Shown: piece after piece, positions 44,279-53,751 of the stretch
How the letters are laid out: each line of letters opens with the position of its first letter
Position numbering within the stretch: the stretch's first letter is position 1
Assembly (NCBI GenBank): GCA_963762075.1
Contig: CAVXJC010000001.1
Location: forward strand, 124,001-188,000
Reading direction: 5' to 3'
DNA length: 64,000 nt
Source of the DNA: JAOUEA01 sp963762075
GTDB lineage: Bacteria; Actinomycetota; UBA4738; HRBIN12
Program-made: the position numbers and the translations under genes
Notes under the pieces: model-generated
What the model was told of the DNA's origin: nothing
Databases searched by the model: none
The model's input: only the letters and a program-made list of their open reading frames with translations

Positions 44279-46759
44279 ATGCGCGATCGCGCCCAGACGG
44301 TCATCATCGGCGCCGGCATCGTGGGCACGTCGGCCGCGTTCCATCTGACTGAGCTCGGGGTGAGCGACGTGCTGGTGCTCGACCAGGGTCCCCTGTTCGA
44401 CACCGGCGGGTCCACGAGCCACGCCCCGGGCATCATCTTCCAGACGAACGGGTCGCGCACGATGTGCCGTATCGCCCAGGACTCGGTCGCGCTCTACGAC
44501 TCGCTCGAGGTCGACGGTGAGCGCTGTTGGTACGGCACGGGGAGCCTCGAGGTCGCGACGACCCCCGAGCGCATGCAGGAGCTGAAGCGCCGCCAGGGGT
44601 ACGCGCGTTCCTACGGCATCGAGGGCACGGCGCTGCTGACACCGGCCGAGACCGCCGATCGATCGCCCTTGCTCGACCCCTCGACGATCCTCGGTGCGTA
44701 CTGGGTGCCGAGCGACGGCGCGGGCAAGGGCGTGAAGATCGTCGAGGCGCTCGCGCGAAGGTCGGTGCAGGCGGGGGGTGTGGAGTTCGAGGGCGGGGTT
44801 CGAGTGACGGGGTTCGACGTCCGTGACGGGCGCGTGCACGGTGTCGCAACCGATCGAGGAACCGTGGCATGCGAACGCGTGCTGCTCTGCGCAGGCATCT
44901 GGGGGCCGACGGTGGCGGCGCTCGCTGGTGTGCCGATCCCGCTGGTCGCGGTGCAGCACCAGCTCGTGTGGACCGACCCGATCCCCGAGCTCGGCTCGAC
45001 CGAGGGCGACACCTGGCTCCGACAACCGGTGATCCGCCACCAAGACATGTCGCTGTACTTCCGCCAACGCGACAACCACTTCGGGGTCGGCAACTACCGG
45101 CACGAGCCGATCGTCACGCCGCAGACATCGATCCGACCGCCCGGTGGTCCGATGCAGCCCTCGCTCATGCCCTTCACCCCCGATGACTTCGGTCTGTGCG
45201 AGACCGAGGCCGGGCGCATGTTCCCGGCCCTCGAAGGGCGCATGCGGCCGAGCGATCCCGCACGCACCCTGAACGGCATGTTCTCGTTCACGCCCGATGC
45301 CGGATCGATCGTGGGCGAGAGTGCCGCCGTGCGCGGATTCTGGGTCTGTGAGGCGGTATGGGTGACCCACGCCGCAGGCATGGCCCGTCAGGCCGTCGAG
45401 TGGATGGTCGAGGGTTCGCCCAGCTATGACCTGGCCGAGGCCGACGCGAACCGGTTCTACCCGTTCCAGACATCGGCGCCATACGTGCTCGAGCGCGGCA
45501 AGCAGCAGTACCGCGAGGTGTACGACATCATCCATCCGCTGCAGCAGCCTGCGAAGCCGCGTGGGCTGAAGCTCTCGCCGTTCTACGAGCGGCACCGTTC
45601 GCTCGGTGCGGAGCTCTTCCAGGGCGCAGGGTGGGAGCGGCCGCAGTGGTTCTCGGCGAACCGCGAGCTCGTCGGCGGCGTGACGCACGAGTGGGCTCGT
45701 CGCACCGGATGGGCCGCGCGTGGGTGGTCGCCCGAGGTCGGTGCCGAGCACGTGGCCACCCGAGCGCACGCGGCGTTGTTCGACATCACCCCCTTCGCGA
45801 AGTTCGACGTGACCGGCCCCGATGCGCTCGCCTACCTGGAGCGCGTGTTCGCGAACCGCATCGACAGGCCGGTCGGGTCGATCGTCTACACGGCCGCGCT
45901 GACGGAGCGAGGGGGCATGCGGCTCGATCTCACGGTCACGCGCAAGGCCGAGGACAGGTTCCGGATCGTGACGGGCGGCGGTTCGGGTCACCACGACGAG
46001 GCATTCCTCCGCCGGCAGATCCGCGACGGCGAACGGGTGCAGATCACCGTGCGCACGGGGTCGCTGTTCGCCCTCGGGCTGTGGGGACCTCGCGCCCGCG
46101 CGGTGCTCGAAGCCGTGACCGATGTCGACGTCTCGAACGAGGCGTTCCCGTACATGACCGCCCGGTACTTGAGCATCGGCGAGGTCACGCCCGTGTGGGC
46201 TCAGCGCATCAGCTACGCGGGTGAGCTCGGCTGGGAGCTCTACGGCCAGATCGCGATGGGCCGGCACGCGTGGGATGTGCTCTGGGAAGCCGGCCGTGAC
46301 CACGGTCTGATCGCGGCCGGCGCCGGCGCGTTCGACTCGCTCAGGCTCGAGAAGGGCTACCGCTTGTGGGCACAGGACATCGACACCGAACACGATCCGC
46401 TCTCGGCGGGTCTTGGCTTCGCGGTGCGCTGGGACAAGGAGTTCACGGGCAAGCATGCCCTCGAGGCGATCCGCGATGTCGGCGGCCCGTCGTCGCGCCT
46501 CGCGTGCATGACGCTCGACGACGAGCACGCCGTGGTCATGGGCAGAGAGCCGATCTGGCACGAAGGCAGCGTCGTCTCGTACGTGACGAGCGCGAACTAC
46601 GGGTACTCGGTTGGGCGCGGCATCGTCTACGGATACCTGCCGGCCGAGTTGGCGCACGAGGGCATTGGGGTCGAGGTCGAGTACTTCGGCGAACGGCTCG
46701 GAGCGACCGTGACGAACGATCCGCTCTGGGACCCCAAGGGCGAGCGTCAGAAGGCTTGA
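44279..46759 (+). CDS. FAD-dependent dimethylglycine/sarcosine dehydrogenase-like protein
   Basis: 826 aa. N-terminal DAO domain with VIIGAGIVGTSAAFHL and GSTSHAPG; His48 in that motif is at the site of the covalent FAD histidine of dimethylglycine dehydrogenase. The middle region is followed by a C-terminal folate-binding GcvT-like half (about 440-826, FDVTGPDALAYLERVFANRID, LRLEKGYRLWAQDIDTEHDP). It removes N-methyl groups as formaldehyde captured by tetrahydrofolate. Dimethylglycine is the obvious substrate here, because the corrinoid methyltransferase set downstream would produce it from glycine betaine. Related proteins take sarcosine or other N-methyl amines. Confidence 0.88.
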   Translation: MRDRAQTVIIGAGIVGTSAAFHLTELGVSDVLVLDQGPLFDTGGSTSHAPGIIFQTNGSRTMCRIAQDSVALYDSLEVDGERCWYGTGSLEVATTPERMQELKRRQGYARSYGIEGTALLTPAETADRSPLLDPSTILGAYWVPSDGAGKGVKIVEALARRSVQAGGVEFEGGVRVTGFDVRDGRVHGVATDRGTVACERVLLCAGIWGPTVAALAGVPIPLVAVQHQLVWTDPIPELGSTEGDTWLRQPVIRHQDMSLYFRQRDNHFGVGNYRHEPIVTPQTSIRPPGGPMQPSLMPFTPDDFGLCETEAGRMFPALEGRMRPSDPARTLNGMFSFTPDAGSIVGESAAVRGFWVCEAVWVTHAAGMARQAVEWMVEGSPSYDLAEADANRFYPFQTSAPYVLERGKQQYREVYDIIHPLQQPAKPRGLKLSPFYERHRSLGAELFQGAGWERPQWFSANRELVGGVTHEWARRTGWAARGWSPEVGAEHVATRAHAALFDITPFAKFDVTGPDALAYLERVFANRIDRPVGSIVYTAALTERGGMRLDLTVTRKAEDRFRIVTGGGSGHHDEAFLRRQIRDGERVQITVRTGSLFALGLWGPRARAVLEAVTDVDVSNEAFPYMTARYLSIGEVTPVWAQRISYAGELGWELYGQIAMGRHAWDVLWEAGRDHGLIAAGAGAFDSLRLEKGYRLWAQDIDTEHDPLSAGLGFAVRWDKEFTGKHALEAIRDVGGPSSRLACMTLDDEHAVVMGREPIWHEGSVVSYVTSANYGYSVGRGIVYGYLPAELAHEGIGVEVEYFGERLGATVTNDPLWDPKGERQKA

Positions 46760-46781
46760 GGACGAGGAGCAGGAGGGCGAC

Positions 46782-47483
46782 ATGGCCGACGAGGAAGAGC
46801 TCGATCTCGCAGCGCTGCCCGACGACGAGCTCGTGAAGCAGATGCACGACGATCTGTACGACGGGCTGGCCGACGAGATCTTCGAGGGCACGACCATCCT
46901 GCTGGAACGGGGGTGGGCCGCCGACAAGGTGCTGAACGACGCGCTCGTCGAAGGCATGCGGATCGTGGGCATCGACTTCCGCGACGGCATCCTGTTCGTG
47001 CCCGAGGTGCTGCTGGCCGCGAATGCGATGAAGGCCGGCATGGCGATCCTGCGTCCGCTGCTGGCCGAGACGGGCGCCGAGCGCATGGGCACCGTGGTGA
47101 TCGGCACCGTCAAGGGCGACATCCACGACATCGGCAAGAACCTCGTCGCGATGATGCTCGAGGGCGCCGGCTTCGATGTGTTCGACCTCGGCATCAACAA
47201 CCCGGTCGAGAGCTACCTCGCCGCGCTCGAGGAGCACCAGCCCGACATCCTCGGCATGAGTGCGCTGCTCACGACCACCATGCCGTACATGAAGGTCGTG
47301 ATCGACGAGCTCGAGGCCAAGGGCCTGCGCGAGAAGTACATCGTGTTGGTCGGCGGGGCGCCGCTCAACGAAGAGTTCGGAAAGGCGGTCGGGGCCGACG
47401 CCTACTGCCGCGACGCCGCGGTCGCCGCCGAGACCGCGCAGGCCCTCGTGATGGCGCGCCGCGCCGCGGCCACCGCATCGTGA
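46782..47483 (+). CDS. Corrinoid (B12) methyl-carrier protein
   Basis: 233 aa with AGGAGG in front. N-terminal helical cap (about 10-95, ILLERGWAADKVLNDALVEGMRIVG, LFVPEVLLAANAMKAGM) and C-terminal Rossmann B12 domain with the lower-ligand motif GDIHDIGKN (Asp113, His115, Gly118), then LGINNPVESYLAAL and GMSALLTTTMPYMK. It carries the methyl group from the MttB-like methyltransferase to the pterin methyltransferase. Its neighbours encode both partners and the reactivase. Family members are named MtgC, MtbC or MttC according to substrate; glycine betaine is the best guess here. Confidence 0.93.
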   Translation: MADEEELDLAALPDDELVKQMHDDLYDGLADEIFEGTTILLERGWAADKVLNDALVEGMRIVGIDFRDGILFVPEVLLAANAMKAGMAILRPLLAETGAERMGTVVIGTVKGDIHDIGKNLVAMMLEGAGFDVFDLGINNPVESYLAALEEHQPDILGMSALLTTTMPYMKVVIDELEAKGLREKYIVLVGGAPLNEEFGKAVGADAYCRDAAVAAETAQALVMARRAAATAS

Positions 47484-47504
47484 TCTTTCCAGGAGGCGCA
47501 GACC

Positions 47505-47834
47505 GTGGCTGAGCTGACGGTGATCCGCTGGCGCGACATCCCGATGCAGGTGCTTGCCCGTGGGTCCGGCGGAGCGACCGCGCGCGCGATGTTGCCCGAC
47601 CGCTTCCAGGAAGCGGTCGACGCCGCCGCCATGGTCGCCGGCCTGATCGGGTCCGACGACTACACCGAGCAGATGCGCATGGACTCCCGGGAGTGCGGCG
47701 ACGACCTGCAGCACGAGGTCGACACCGAGACAGTGGCGATCCTGTCGGAATGGGACGAGCAGGTGCTTCGCGAGACGATCCGCTCGGGCGGCGTCCGAGG
47801 CGGCGAGCCGATCGCCGGCGGCGGAGGGCGCTAG
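47505..47834 (+). CDS. Small virulence-factor-domain protein in the corrinoid operon
   Basis: 109 aa from GTG 47505 with AGGAGG in front. IRWRDIPMQVLARGSGG, LPDRFQEAVDAAAMVAGLIGSDDYTEQM and ILSEWDEQVLRETIRSG resemble the Pfam Virulence_fact family, whose role is unknown. Related small proteins appear beside corrinoid methyltransferase genes elsewhere, as far as I recall. Here the gene sits between the corrinoid protein and the pterin methyltransferase, its stop overlapping the next GTG by 1 base. That makes a structural or assembly role in the methyl-transfer complex likelier than virulence. Confidence 0.7.
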   Translation: MAELTVIRWRDIPMQVLARGSGGATARAMLPDRFQEAVDAAAMVAGLIGSDDYTEQMRMDSRECGDDLQHEVDTETVAILSEWDEQVLRETIRSGGVRGGEPIAGGGGR

Positions 47835-48784
47835 TGGCCGAGACGGTCGTGAGCTCAGCGACCCGCGAGGTCGTGATCGGCACTGGCCGGCCGTTCGTGA
47901 TCATCGGCGAGCGCATCAATCCGACGGGGCGCAAGAGACTCGCCGAGGAGATGAAGGCCGGCGACTTCACGACGGTGATCGCCGACACGCAGGCCCAGGT
48001 CGCTGCCGGGGCGCACATGCTCGACGTGAACGCGGGCATCCCGCTCGCTGATGAGCCCGCGATCCTCGCCGAGACGGTGAGGCTCGTGCAGTCGCTCACC
48101 GACGTGCCGCTCTCGATCGACTCCTCGATCGTGGCAGCGCTGGAAGCGGGGCTGGCGGTGTATCAGGGCAAGCCGCTCGTCAACTCGGTGACCGGCGAGG
48201 ACGATCGCATCGAGTCGGTGCTGCCGTTGGTGGCGAAACACGGCGCGGCGGTCGTTGCGATCACCAACGACGAGACGGGCATCAGCGAGGATCCCGACGT
48301 GCGATTCGCGGTGGCGGAGAAGATCGTGCATGCCGCCGCCGACCACGGTATCGCTGCGCACGACATCGTGGTCGATCCGCTCGTGATGCCCGTGGGCGCA
48401 ATGGGCACCGCCGGTCGCCAGGTGTTCTCGCTCGTGCGGCGACTCCACGACGAGCTCGGAGTGAACACGACGTGCGGCGCGTCGAACGTCTCGTTCGGGC
48501 TGCCCAATCGGAACGGTCTGAATGGCGCGTTCCTGGCCATGGCGATCGCCAACGGCATGACGAGCGCGATCACGAGCCCTCTGCACGAGGAGGTGCGCCA
48601 AGCGGTGATGGCCGCCGACGTGATGATGGGCACCGACACGCATGCGGCATCGTGGATCGGTCGCTACGGGGAAGGCCGCAGCGTGGGCGGCGCGGGCCAC
48701 GGCAAGCGCCGTGGCGGTCGCGCCGGAAGGCGTACGCCCGGCCCAGACGCATCCGAGTCGCCAGAAGTGGCGTCCGAGTCGTGA
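47834..48784 (+). CDS. Methyltetrahydrofolate:corrinoid methyltransferase
   Basis: 316 aa from GTG 47834. Pterin-binding TIM barrel of the AcsE/MtgA type: FVIIGERINPTGRKRL, AGAHMLDVNAGIP, PLSIDSSIVAALEAGL, LVNSVTGEDDR, ITNDETGI and NTTCGASNVSFGLPNR. It exchanges a methyl group between the corrinoid protein and tetrahydrofolate; in this context the direction is from corrinoid to folate. The C-terminal 40 residues (RYGEGRSVGG...) are a basic, probably disordered tail not usual in the family. It overlaps the reactivase gene by 4 bases (GTGA). Confidence 0.92.
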   Translation: MAETVVSSATREVVIGTGRPFVIIGERINPTGRKRLAEEMKAGDFTTVIADTQAQVAAGAHMLDVNAGIPLADEPAILAETVRLVQSLTDVPLSIDSSIVAALEAGLAVYQGKPLVNSVTGEDDRIESVLPLVAKHGAAVVAITNDETGISEDPDVRFAVAEKIVHAAADHGIAAHDIVVDPLVMPVGAMGTAGRQVFSLVRRLHDELGVNTTCGASNVSFGLPNRNGLNGAFLAMAIANGMTSAITSPLHEEVRQAVMAADVMMGTDTHAASWIGRYGEGRSVGGAGHGKRRGGRAGRRTPGPDASESPEVASES

Positions 48785-50809
48785 CCTCGGCTGAACGCTC
48801 GCTCGTCGTCTTCACTCCCTCGGGCAAGCGGGGCCGCATCGCCGACGACACCAACCTGCTCGACGCCGCACGCTCGCTGGGCGTGGATCTCGACTCCGTC
48901 TGCGGAGGCCGGGGTATCTGCGGTCGGTGCCAGATCGTCGTCGCAGAGGGTGAGTTCGCCAAGCACGGCATCATTTCGCGCGCCGACCACCTCACGGCGT
49001 TCAGCGAGCCGGAGATGCGCTTCCGCGAGCGGAGCGGCCTCGCGGCCGATCGCAGGCTGGGCTGCCACGCGCGCGTGTGCGGGGACCTCGTGATCGACGT
49101 GCCACCCGAGAGCCAGCTCCATCGCCAGGTCATCCGCAAAGAAGCCGATGCGCACCCGATCGAGATCGACCCGGTGCTACGACTGCACTACGTGGAGGTC
49201 CGCGAGCCCGACCTCGCTGATCCGAGCGGTGACCTCCAACGGCTCGCCGAGGCGCTCGAGCGCGACTGGTCGCTCACAGGGCTCACCCCCGACCCGCACG
49301 TGCTCTCGACGCTGCAGCGCGCGCTGCGCGCAGGTGACTGGAAGGTCACGGTCGCTGTGCATGACGGCGCGACGATCACTGCGGTCTGGCCCGGCTTCCA
49401 TGACGTGGCGTTGGGCGTGGCGTTCGATGTCGGGTCGACCACGGTCGCCGGGCACCTGTGCGACCTGCATACCGGTGAGGTCCTCGCGAGCGCGGGGGCG
49501 ATGAATCCGCAGATCCGCTTCGGCGAGGATCTGATGAGCCGGGTGAGCTACGTGATGATGCATCCTGGTTCGGAGACAGAGCTCACCGCCGCGATCCGCA
49601 CCTGCGTCGACGGGTTGGTAGCCGACCTATGCGCCGAGGCCGGCGCCGAGGCTTCCGACGTGCTCGACCTCACCGTCGTCGGCAACCCGATCATGCACCA
49701 CCTGTTCCTGGGCCTCGATCCGACCGAGCTCGGTGGCGCTCCGTTCGCGCTCGTCACCGATGAGGCGGTGCATCGCACCGCGCGTGCGCTCGACCTGACC
49801 GCCACGCACGCCGGGTGCCCGGGTGTACGTGCTTCCATGCATCGCAGGACACGTCGGCGCCGACACCGCCGGAGTGATCTTGAGCGAGGCGCCTCACGAC
49901 CAGGGAGCCGTGAACCTGATCGTCGACATCGGCACGAACGCCGAGATCGTTCTCGGTAACCGAGATCGACTGCTGGCGGCCTCGAGCCCCACCGGCCCGG
50001 CGTTCGAGGGCGCTCAGATCTCGTGCGGGCAGCGCGCTGCGCCCGGCGCGATCGAGCGCATCCGCATCGACCGCGAGACGCTGGAGCCGCGCTTCCGGGT
50101 CATCGGTGACGATCGGTGGAGCGACGAGCCGGCGTTCGACGCTTCCACGGTGACCGGGGTCGCGGGCAGCGGCATCATCGAGGCGATCGCGGAGCTGTTC
50201 CTGGCGGGCGTGATCACCGCCGACGGCGTCATCGACGGCACGCTGTCCGCGCAGAGCGATCGCGTCGTCGGTGACGACCGCACGTTCTCGTACGTGCTGC
50301 ACGATGAGCCGGGAGCTCCGAAGCTCGTGATCACTCAGAACGATGTGCGGCAGATCCAGCTCGCCAAGGGAGCGCTCTATGCGGGGTGCCGGCTGTTGAT
50401 GGATGCATTCGGCATCGAGACCATCGATCGCATCAGGCTCGCCGGCGCGTTCGGAGCCCACATCGACCCCGTGCACGCGATGGTGCTGGGCCTCGTGCCC
50501 GACTGCGACCCGTTGCAGGTCACGAGCGCCGGGAACGCCGCGGGCACCGGAGCTCGTATCGCCCTGTTGAACCGGGCAGCGCGCGACGAGATCGAGACGG
50601 TCGTGAACCGCGTCGAGAAGCTCGAGACCGCCGTGGAACCGCGGTTCCAGGAGCACTTCGTGGGTGCGATGGGCATCCCGCACGCGACCGAACGTTTCCC
50701 GCGTCTCGCGACGGTCGTGGATCTGCCGACGCCTACCGCGCCCACGACAAGCGATCGGCGGCGACGTCGTCGCCGCGTTCCATCCGAACCCGAGAGGAGC
50801 ATCACATGA
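48781..50809 (+). pseudogene. RACo-like corrinoid-activating protein, split by a one-base frameshift
   Basis: About 675 aa if the shift is removed. N-terminal plant-type [2Fe-2S] ferredoxin with Cys41, Cys47, Cys50 and Cys95 (CGGRGICGRC, LGCH), a linker, then an actin-like ASKHA domain (VAFDVGSTTVAGHLCDL, NPIMHHLFLG, IVDIGTNAEIVLGN, AKGALYAGCRLLMDAFG). Such proteins use ATP and an electron to bring inactive Co(II) corrinoid back to Co(I). The frame breaks at 49818-49820: TGC CCG GGT replaces the expected TGC CGG GTG, so one extra C shifts the frame before VYVLPCIAGHVGAD. The 3' end overlaps the MttB-like ATG by 4 bases. Confidence 0.85.
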
Positions 50810-52356
50810 GCGACGAGCCAGCAGCGCCGCGCCGTCGTCGTACCGGGGGCCGAGAGGGCCGCGCCGCCGCCCGCCTCGCGACGGTCGCCGAGAAGGTCCC
50901 GTTCATCACCCGCGAGCTGAAGCCGGTCGAGGTGCTGAGCGAGGAGGGGCTCGCGACGATCGAGCACAACGCCGACACCATCCTCGAGCAGGTCGGCGTC
51001 GACTTCCGTGACGCGCCCGATGCCCTCGATCTGTTGAAGGGCGCAGGATGCGAGATCGAAGGTGAGCGTGCTCGCTTCCCGCGCGGACTGGCGCGCCAGC
51101 TCGTGCAGGCGACCGCACCACGCGAGTTCGATCAGGTGGCGCGGGATCCGGCCAACACGGTGCACATCGGCGGCAACGCCACCGTCCTCGCGCCTGCCTA
51201 CGGATCGCCGTTCGTGCGTGATCTCGACGGCGGCCGTCGCTACGGCACGATCGAGGATTTCCGCAACTTCGTGAAGCTCGCCTATTCGACGCCGTACCTG
51301 CACCATTCGGGGGGCACGGTGTGCGAGCCGGTGGACCTGCCCGTGAACAAGCGGCACTACGACATGGTGTACGCGCACATGCGCTACTCGGACAAGGCGT
51401 TCATGGGTTCGGTGACGCACCCCCAGCGGGCGCAGGACACGGTCGAGATGGCGCGCATCCTGTTCGGTGCCGATGCGCTCGAGTCGCAGCCTCACGTGCT
51501 GAGCTTGATCAACGCGAACTCGCCGTTGGTGTGGGACACGATCATGCTCGGCGCCGCGAAGGCCTACGCCGAGGCGAACCAAGCCGTCATCATGACGCCC
51601 TTCATCCTCGCCGGGGCGATGAGTCCCGCGACCTCGGCCGGCGCCGCCACACAGACGCTCGCCGAAGCGCTCGCAGGCATGGCGTACGTGCAGCTCGTGC
51701 GCCCGGGGGCGCCGGTGGTCTTTGGCTCCTTCGCGTCGTCGATGTCGATGCAGTCGGGCGCGCCGACGTTCGGAACGCCCGAGCCAGCCCTCGTTCTGTA
51801 CACGCTCGCTGCGTGCGCGCGACGGCTGGGGGTGCCGTTCCGCAGCGGAGGTTCGCTCACGGCAGCGAAGGTGGCCGACGCGCAGGCTGCATACGAATCC
51901 GCGAACACGCTGCAGCCGACGGTGCTCGCCGGTGTGAACTTCGTACTGCACGCTGCGGGCTGGCTCGAGGGTGGCCTCGCGATGGGCTATGAGAAGTTCG
52001 TGCTCGACCTGGACCAATGCGGGCAGATGCACGCGTTCGCCTCGGGCATGGACCTCTCGCCCAACGGCCAGGCCGTCGATGCGATCATCGAGAACGGGCC
52101 GGGGCAGCATTTCCTCGGCACGGCCCACACGCTCGCGAACTTCGAGACCGCGTTCTACCGATCGGAGATCGCCGACAACAACTCGTTCGAGCAGTGGGAG
52201 CTCGAGGGATCGCTCGACGCTTCAATGCGGGCCAACGCGGTGTGGAAGCGCATGCTCGCCGAGTACGAGGGACCGGCGATCGACGAGGCCAAGGACGAGG
52301 AGCTCCGCGAGTGGATCGAGAAGAAGAAGGCGAGCTTCCCGGACTCGAACGTCTGA
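50806..52356 (+). CDS. MttB-family methyltransferase without pyrrolysine (glycine betaine type)
   Basis: 516 aa, MttB/trimethylamine methyltransferase fold: LSEEGLATIEHNADTILEQVGVDF, the barrel strands AYGSPFVRDLDGGRRYG and ALESQPHVLSLINANSPLVWD, GSFASSMSMQSGAPTFGTPE and NFVLHAAGWLEGGLAMGYEKFVLD. The gene is read through with no in-frame TAG, so it lacks the pyrrolysine that true trimethylamine methyltransferases need. Such non-Pyl members act on betaines (glycine betaine, proline betaine, carnitine). It is expected to transfer one methyl to the corrinoid protein, leaving dimethylglycine if glycine betaine is the substrate. The ATG overlaps the reactivase stop. Confidence 0.92.
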   Translation: MSDEPAAPRRRRTGGREGRAAARLATVAEKVPFITRELKPVEVLSEEGLATIEHNADTILEQVGVDFRDAPDALDLLKGAGCEIEGERARFPRGLARQLVQATAPREFDQVARDPANTVHIGGNATVLAPAYGSPFVRDLDGGRRYGTIEDFRNFVKLAYSTPYLHHSGGTVCEPVDLPVNKRHYDMVYAHMRYSDKAFMGSVTHPQRAQDTVEMARILFGADALESQPHVLSLINANSPLVWDTIMLGAAKAYAEANQAVIMTPFILAGAMSPATSAGAATQTLAEALAGMAYVQLVRPGAPVVFGSFASSMSMQSGAPTFGTPEPALVLYTLAACARRLGVPFRSGGSLTAAKVADAQAAYESANTLQPTVLAGVNFVLHAAGWLEGGLAMGYEKFVLDLDQCGQMHAFASGMDLSPNGQAVDAIIENGPGQHFLGTAHTLANFETAFYRSEIADNNSFEQWELEGSLDASMRANAVWKRMLAEYEGPAIDEAKDEELREWIEKKKASFPDSNV

Positions 52357-52452
52357 CTCACGGTTCTGCTCCGGTTCACGGCTTCGAACGCCGATACGGC
52401 ATCATGACGCGCGGTCCCGCAGACGGGGTCGCATCGGGAAGGGTGGAACGAG

Positions 52453-53331
52453 GTGGCGGTGAGGCTCGGCAAGCGACGGACGGCGGTGCTCCTCGACGAA
52501 CAGCGCGTCGCCCTGCGCGCGCTCCTCACTCGTCCGAAGTTCGAACTGATCCCGCTCAAGAACGCGCTGGAGGCCGCCCAGGCGCTTCCGGCCGCCGCCA
52601 CCGTCACGGTGACAGCGTCGCCGAGCCACGGCATCGAATCGACGGTCGAACTCGCCGAGCAGATGGTCGAGGCGGGGCACGCCGCCGTGCCGCACCTATC
52701 GGCGCACATGATCCGCGATCGGGCGCATCTCGGCGAGCTGCTCGATCGATGCCGAGTGGCCGGGCTCCGGGAAGCGTTCGTCGTGGGAGGAGACTCGAAG
52801 GAACCGGGAGCGTTCCACGACGGGCTCTCCCTGCTCCGCGCCATGCACGAGCTCGGTCACCCCTTCGAGACGCTCGGCGCGCCGGGGTATCCCGACGGCC
52901 ACCCGGACATCGGTCGTGAGCGCCTGCTCGAGGTGCTGCTCGAGAAGCAGGCGTACGTGTCGTACATGGCGACGCAGATGTGCTTCGATCCCGCCGCGAT
53001 CACCGGATGGATCGAAGACATGCGCCGCCGGGGAGTGACGCTCCCCGTGCATCTCGGCACACCCGGCGTCGCCGACATGGCGAAGCTCATGACGATCAGT
53101 GCGCGCATCGGCATCGCCAACAGTGCTCGCTACCTGAAGAAGAACAAGCGCATGGTTGGTCATCTGCTCACGCCCGGCAAGTTCGGTCCCGACGCGCTTC
53201 TCGAAGGGGTGGCGCCGTCGTTCGCCGATCCGAGCGCGGACATCGAGGCACTCCACGTGTTCACGTTCAATCAGGTGGAAGCCACCGTTGAGTGGCAACA
53301 ACGCATGCTCATCGCTCTCGACGAGGCCTGA
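52453..53331 (+). CDS. metF: Methylenetetrahydrofolate reductase
   Basis: 292 aa from GTG 52453. TIM-barrel flavoprotein: KFELIPLKNALEAAQAL, ATVTVTASPSHGIESTVELAEQM, VPHLSAHMI, FVVGGDSKEPGAFHDGLSLL, TQMCFDPAAITGWIEDM, LPVHLGTPG. In biosynthesis it makes methyl-folate; placed here after the corrinoid methyltransferases it most likely runs in reverse, oxidising methyl-THF to methylene-THF so the methyl group enters C1 metabolism. The N-terminal ELIPLKN replaces the usual FEFFPP, as in some catabolic MetF-like proteins. Confidence 0.87.
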   Translation: MAVRLGKRRTAVLLDEQRVALRALLTRPKFELIPLKNALEAAQALPAAATVTVTASPSHGIESTVELAEQMVEAGHAAVPHLSAHMIRDRAHLGELLDRCRVAGLREAFVVGGDSKEPGAFHDGLSLLRAMHELGHPFETLGAPGYPDGHPDIGRERLLEVLLEKQAYVSYMATQMCFDPAAITGWIEDMRRRGVTLPVHLGTPGVADMAKLMTISARIGIANSARYLKKNKRMVGHLLTPGKFGPDALLEGVAPSFADPSADIEALHVFTFNQVEATVEWQQRMLIALDEA

Positions 53332-53523
53332 CGACTCGACGTGCCGTGAACCTCGGGTCACGTCATCGGTGTGTTCGCTGCCGTTCGCAGTGGCAGACTG
53401 CGCTTCCTGTCGACGTGAACGGGGGTCATTCGGTGGAGCAGGGAGTCATGCGGGCGGGCGTGGTCGCATCGGTCTCATGTCCTTCGACACGCTGCTCGAT
53501 CTGACGATGGGGTCTCGGTAGCC

Positions 53524-53751
53524 ATGGCGATGCAGGTGTCTTGCGGGCACTGCGGGCCGCGGCCGTTCACCGAGTTCTCGTTCGGCGGCGAGTGGCGTGA
53601 GATCGACGCACCCGACGCCGAGTCGGACTTCGCACGCGTCTACCTGCCCGAGAATCCCGAAGGTCCGCAGACGGAGCGCTGGTTCCACGCCATGGGGTGC
53701 TGCACCTGGACGACGGTCACCCGCGACACGCGCACGAACGAGATCGTTTGA
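53524..53751 (+). CDS. soxD: Sarcosine oxidase delta subunit (set 1)
   Basis: 75 aa. Small zinc-binding subunit of heterotetrameric sarcosine oxidase: CGHCGPR at the start, EFSFGGEW, ENPEGPQTERWFHAMGCCTW and the usual end TVTRDTRTNEI. The cysteines around CGHC and the CC pair are placed to hold zinc. It starts set 1, which runs soxD-soxA-soxG-soxB, unlike the usual B-D-A-G order. The 192 bases upstream show no gene. TTGA overlap with soxA. Confidence 0.92.
   Translation: MAMQVSCGHCGPRPFTEFSFGGEWREIDAPDAESDFARVYLPENPEGPQTERWFHAMGCCTWTTVTRDTRTNEIV

Noticed and set aside
43934..47200. A 1088-codon open frame on the minus strand opposite the dimethylglycine dehydrogenase and corrinoid protein genes
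   Set aside because: It is antisense to two clearly conserved genes, has low-complexity Arg/His/Val-rich composition and matches no family. Long antisense frames are expected at this GC content.
49800..49830. A programmed +1 frameshift in the RACo-like gene
   Set aside because: No known slippery site or stimulatory structure is evident, and a plain one-base insertion explains the break. It is mentioned as a remote alternative only.
50806..52356. The MttB homologue as a pyrrolysine enzyme
   Set aside because: The gene has no in-frame TAG and no pyl genes are visible, so a betaine-type member is the better reading.
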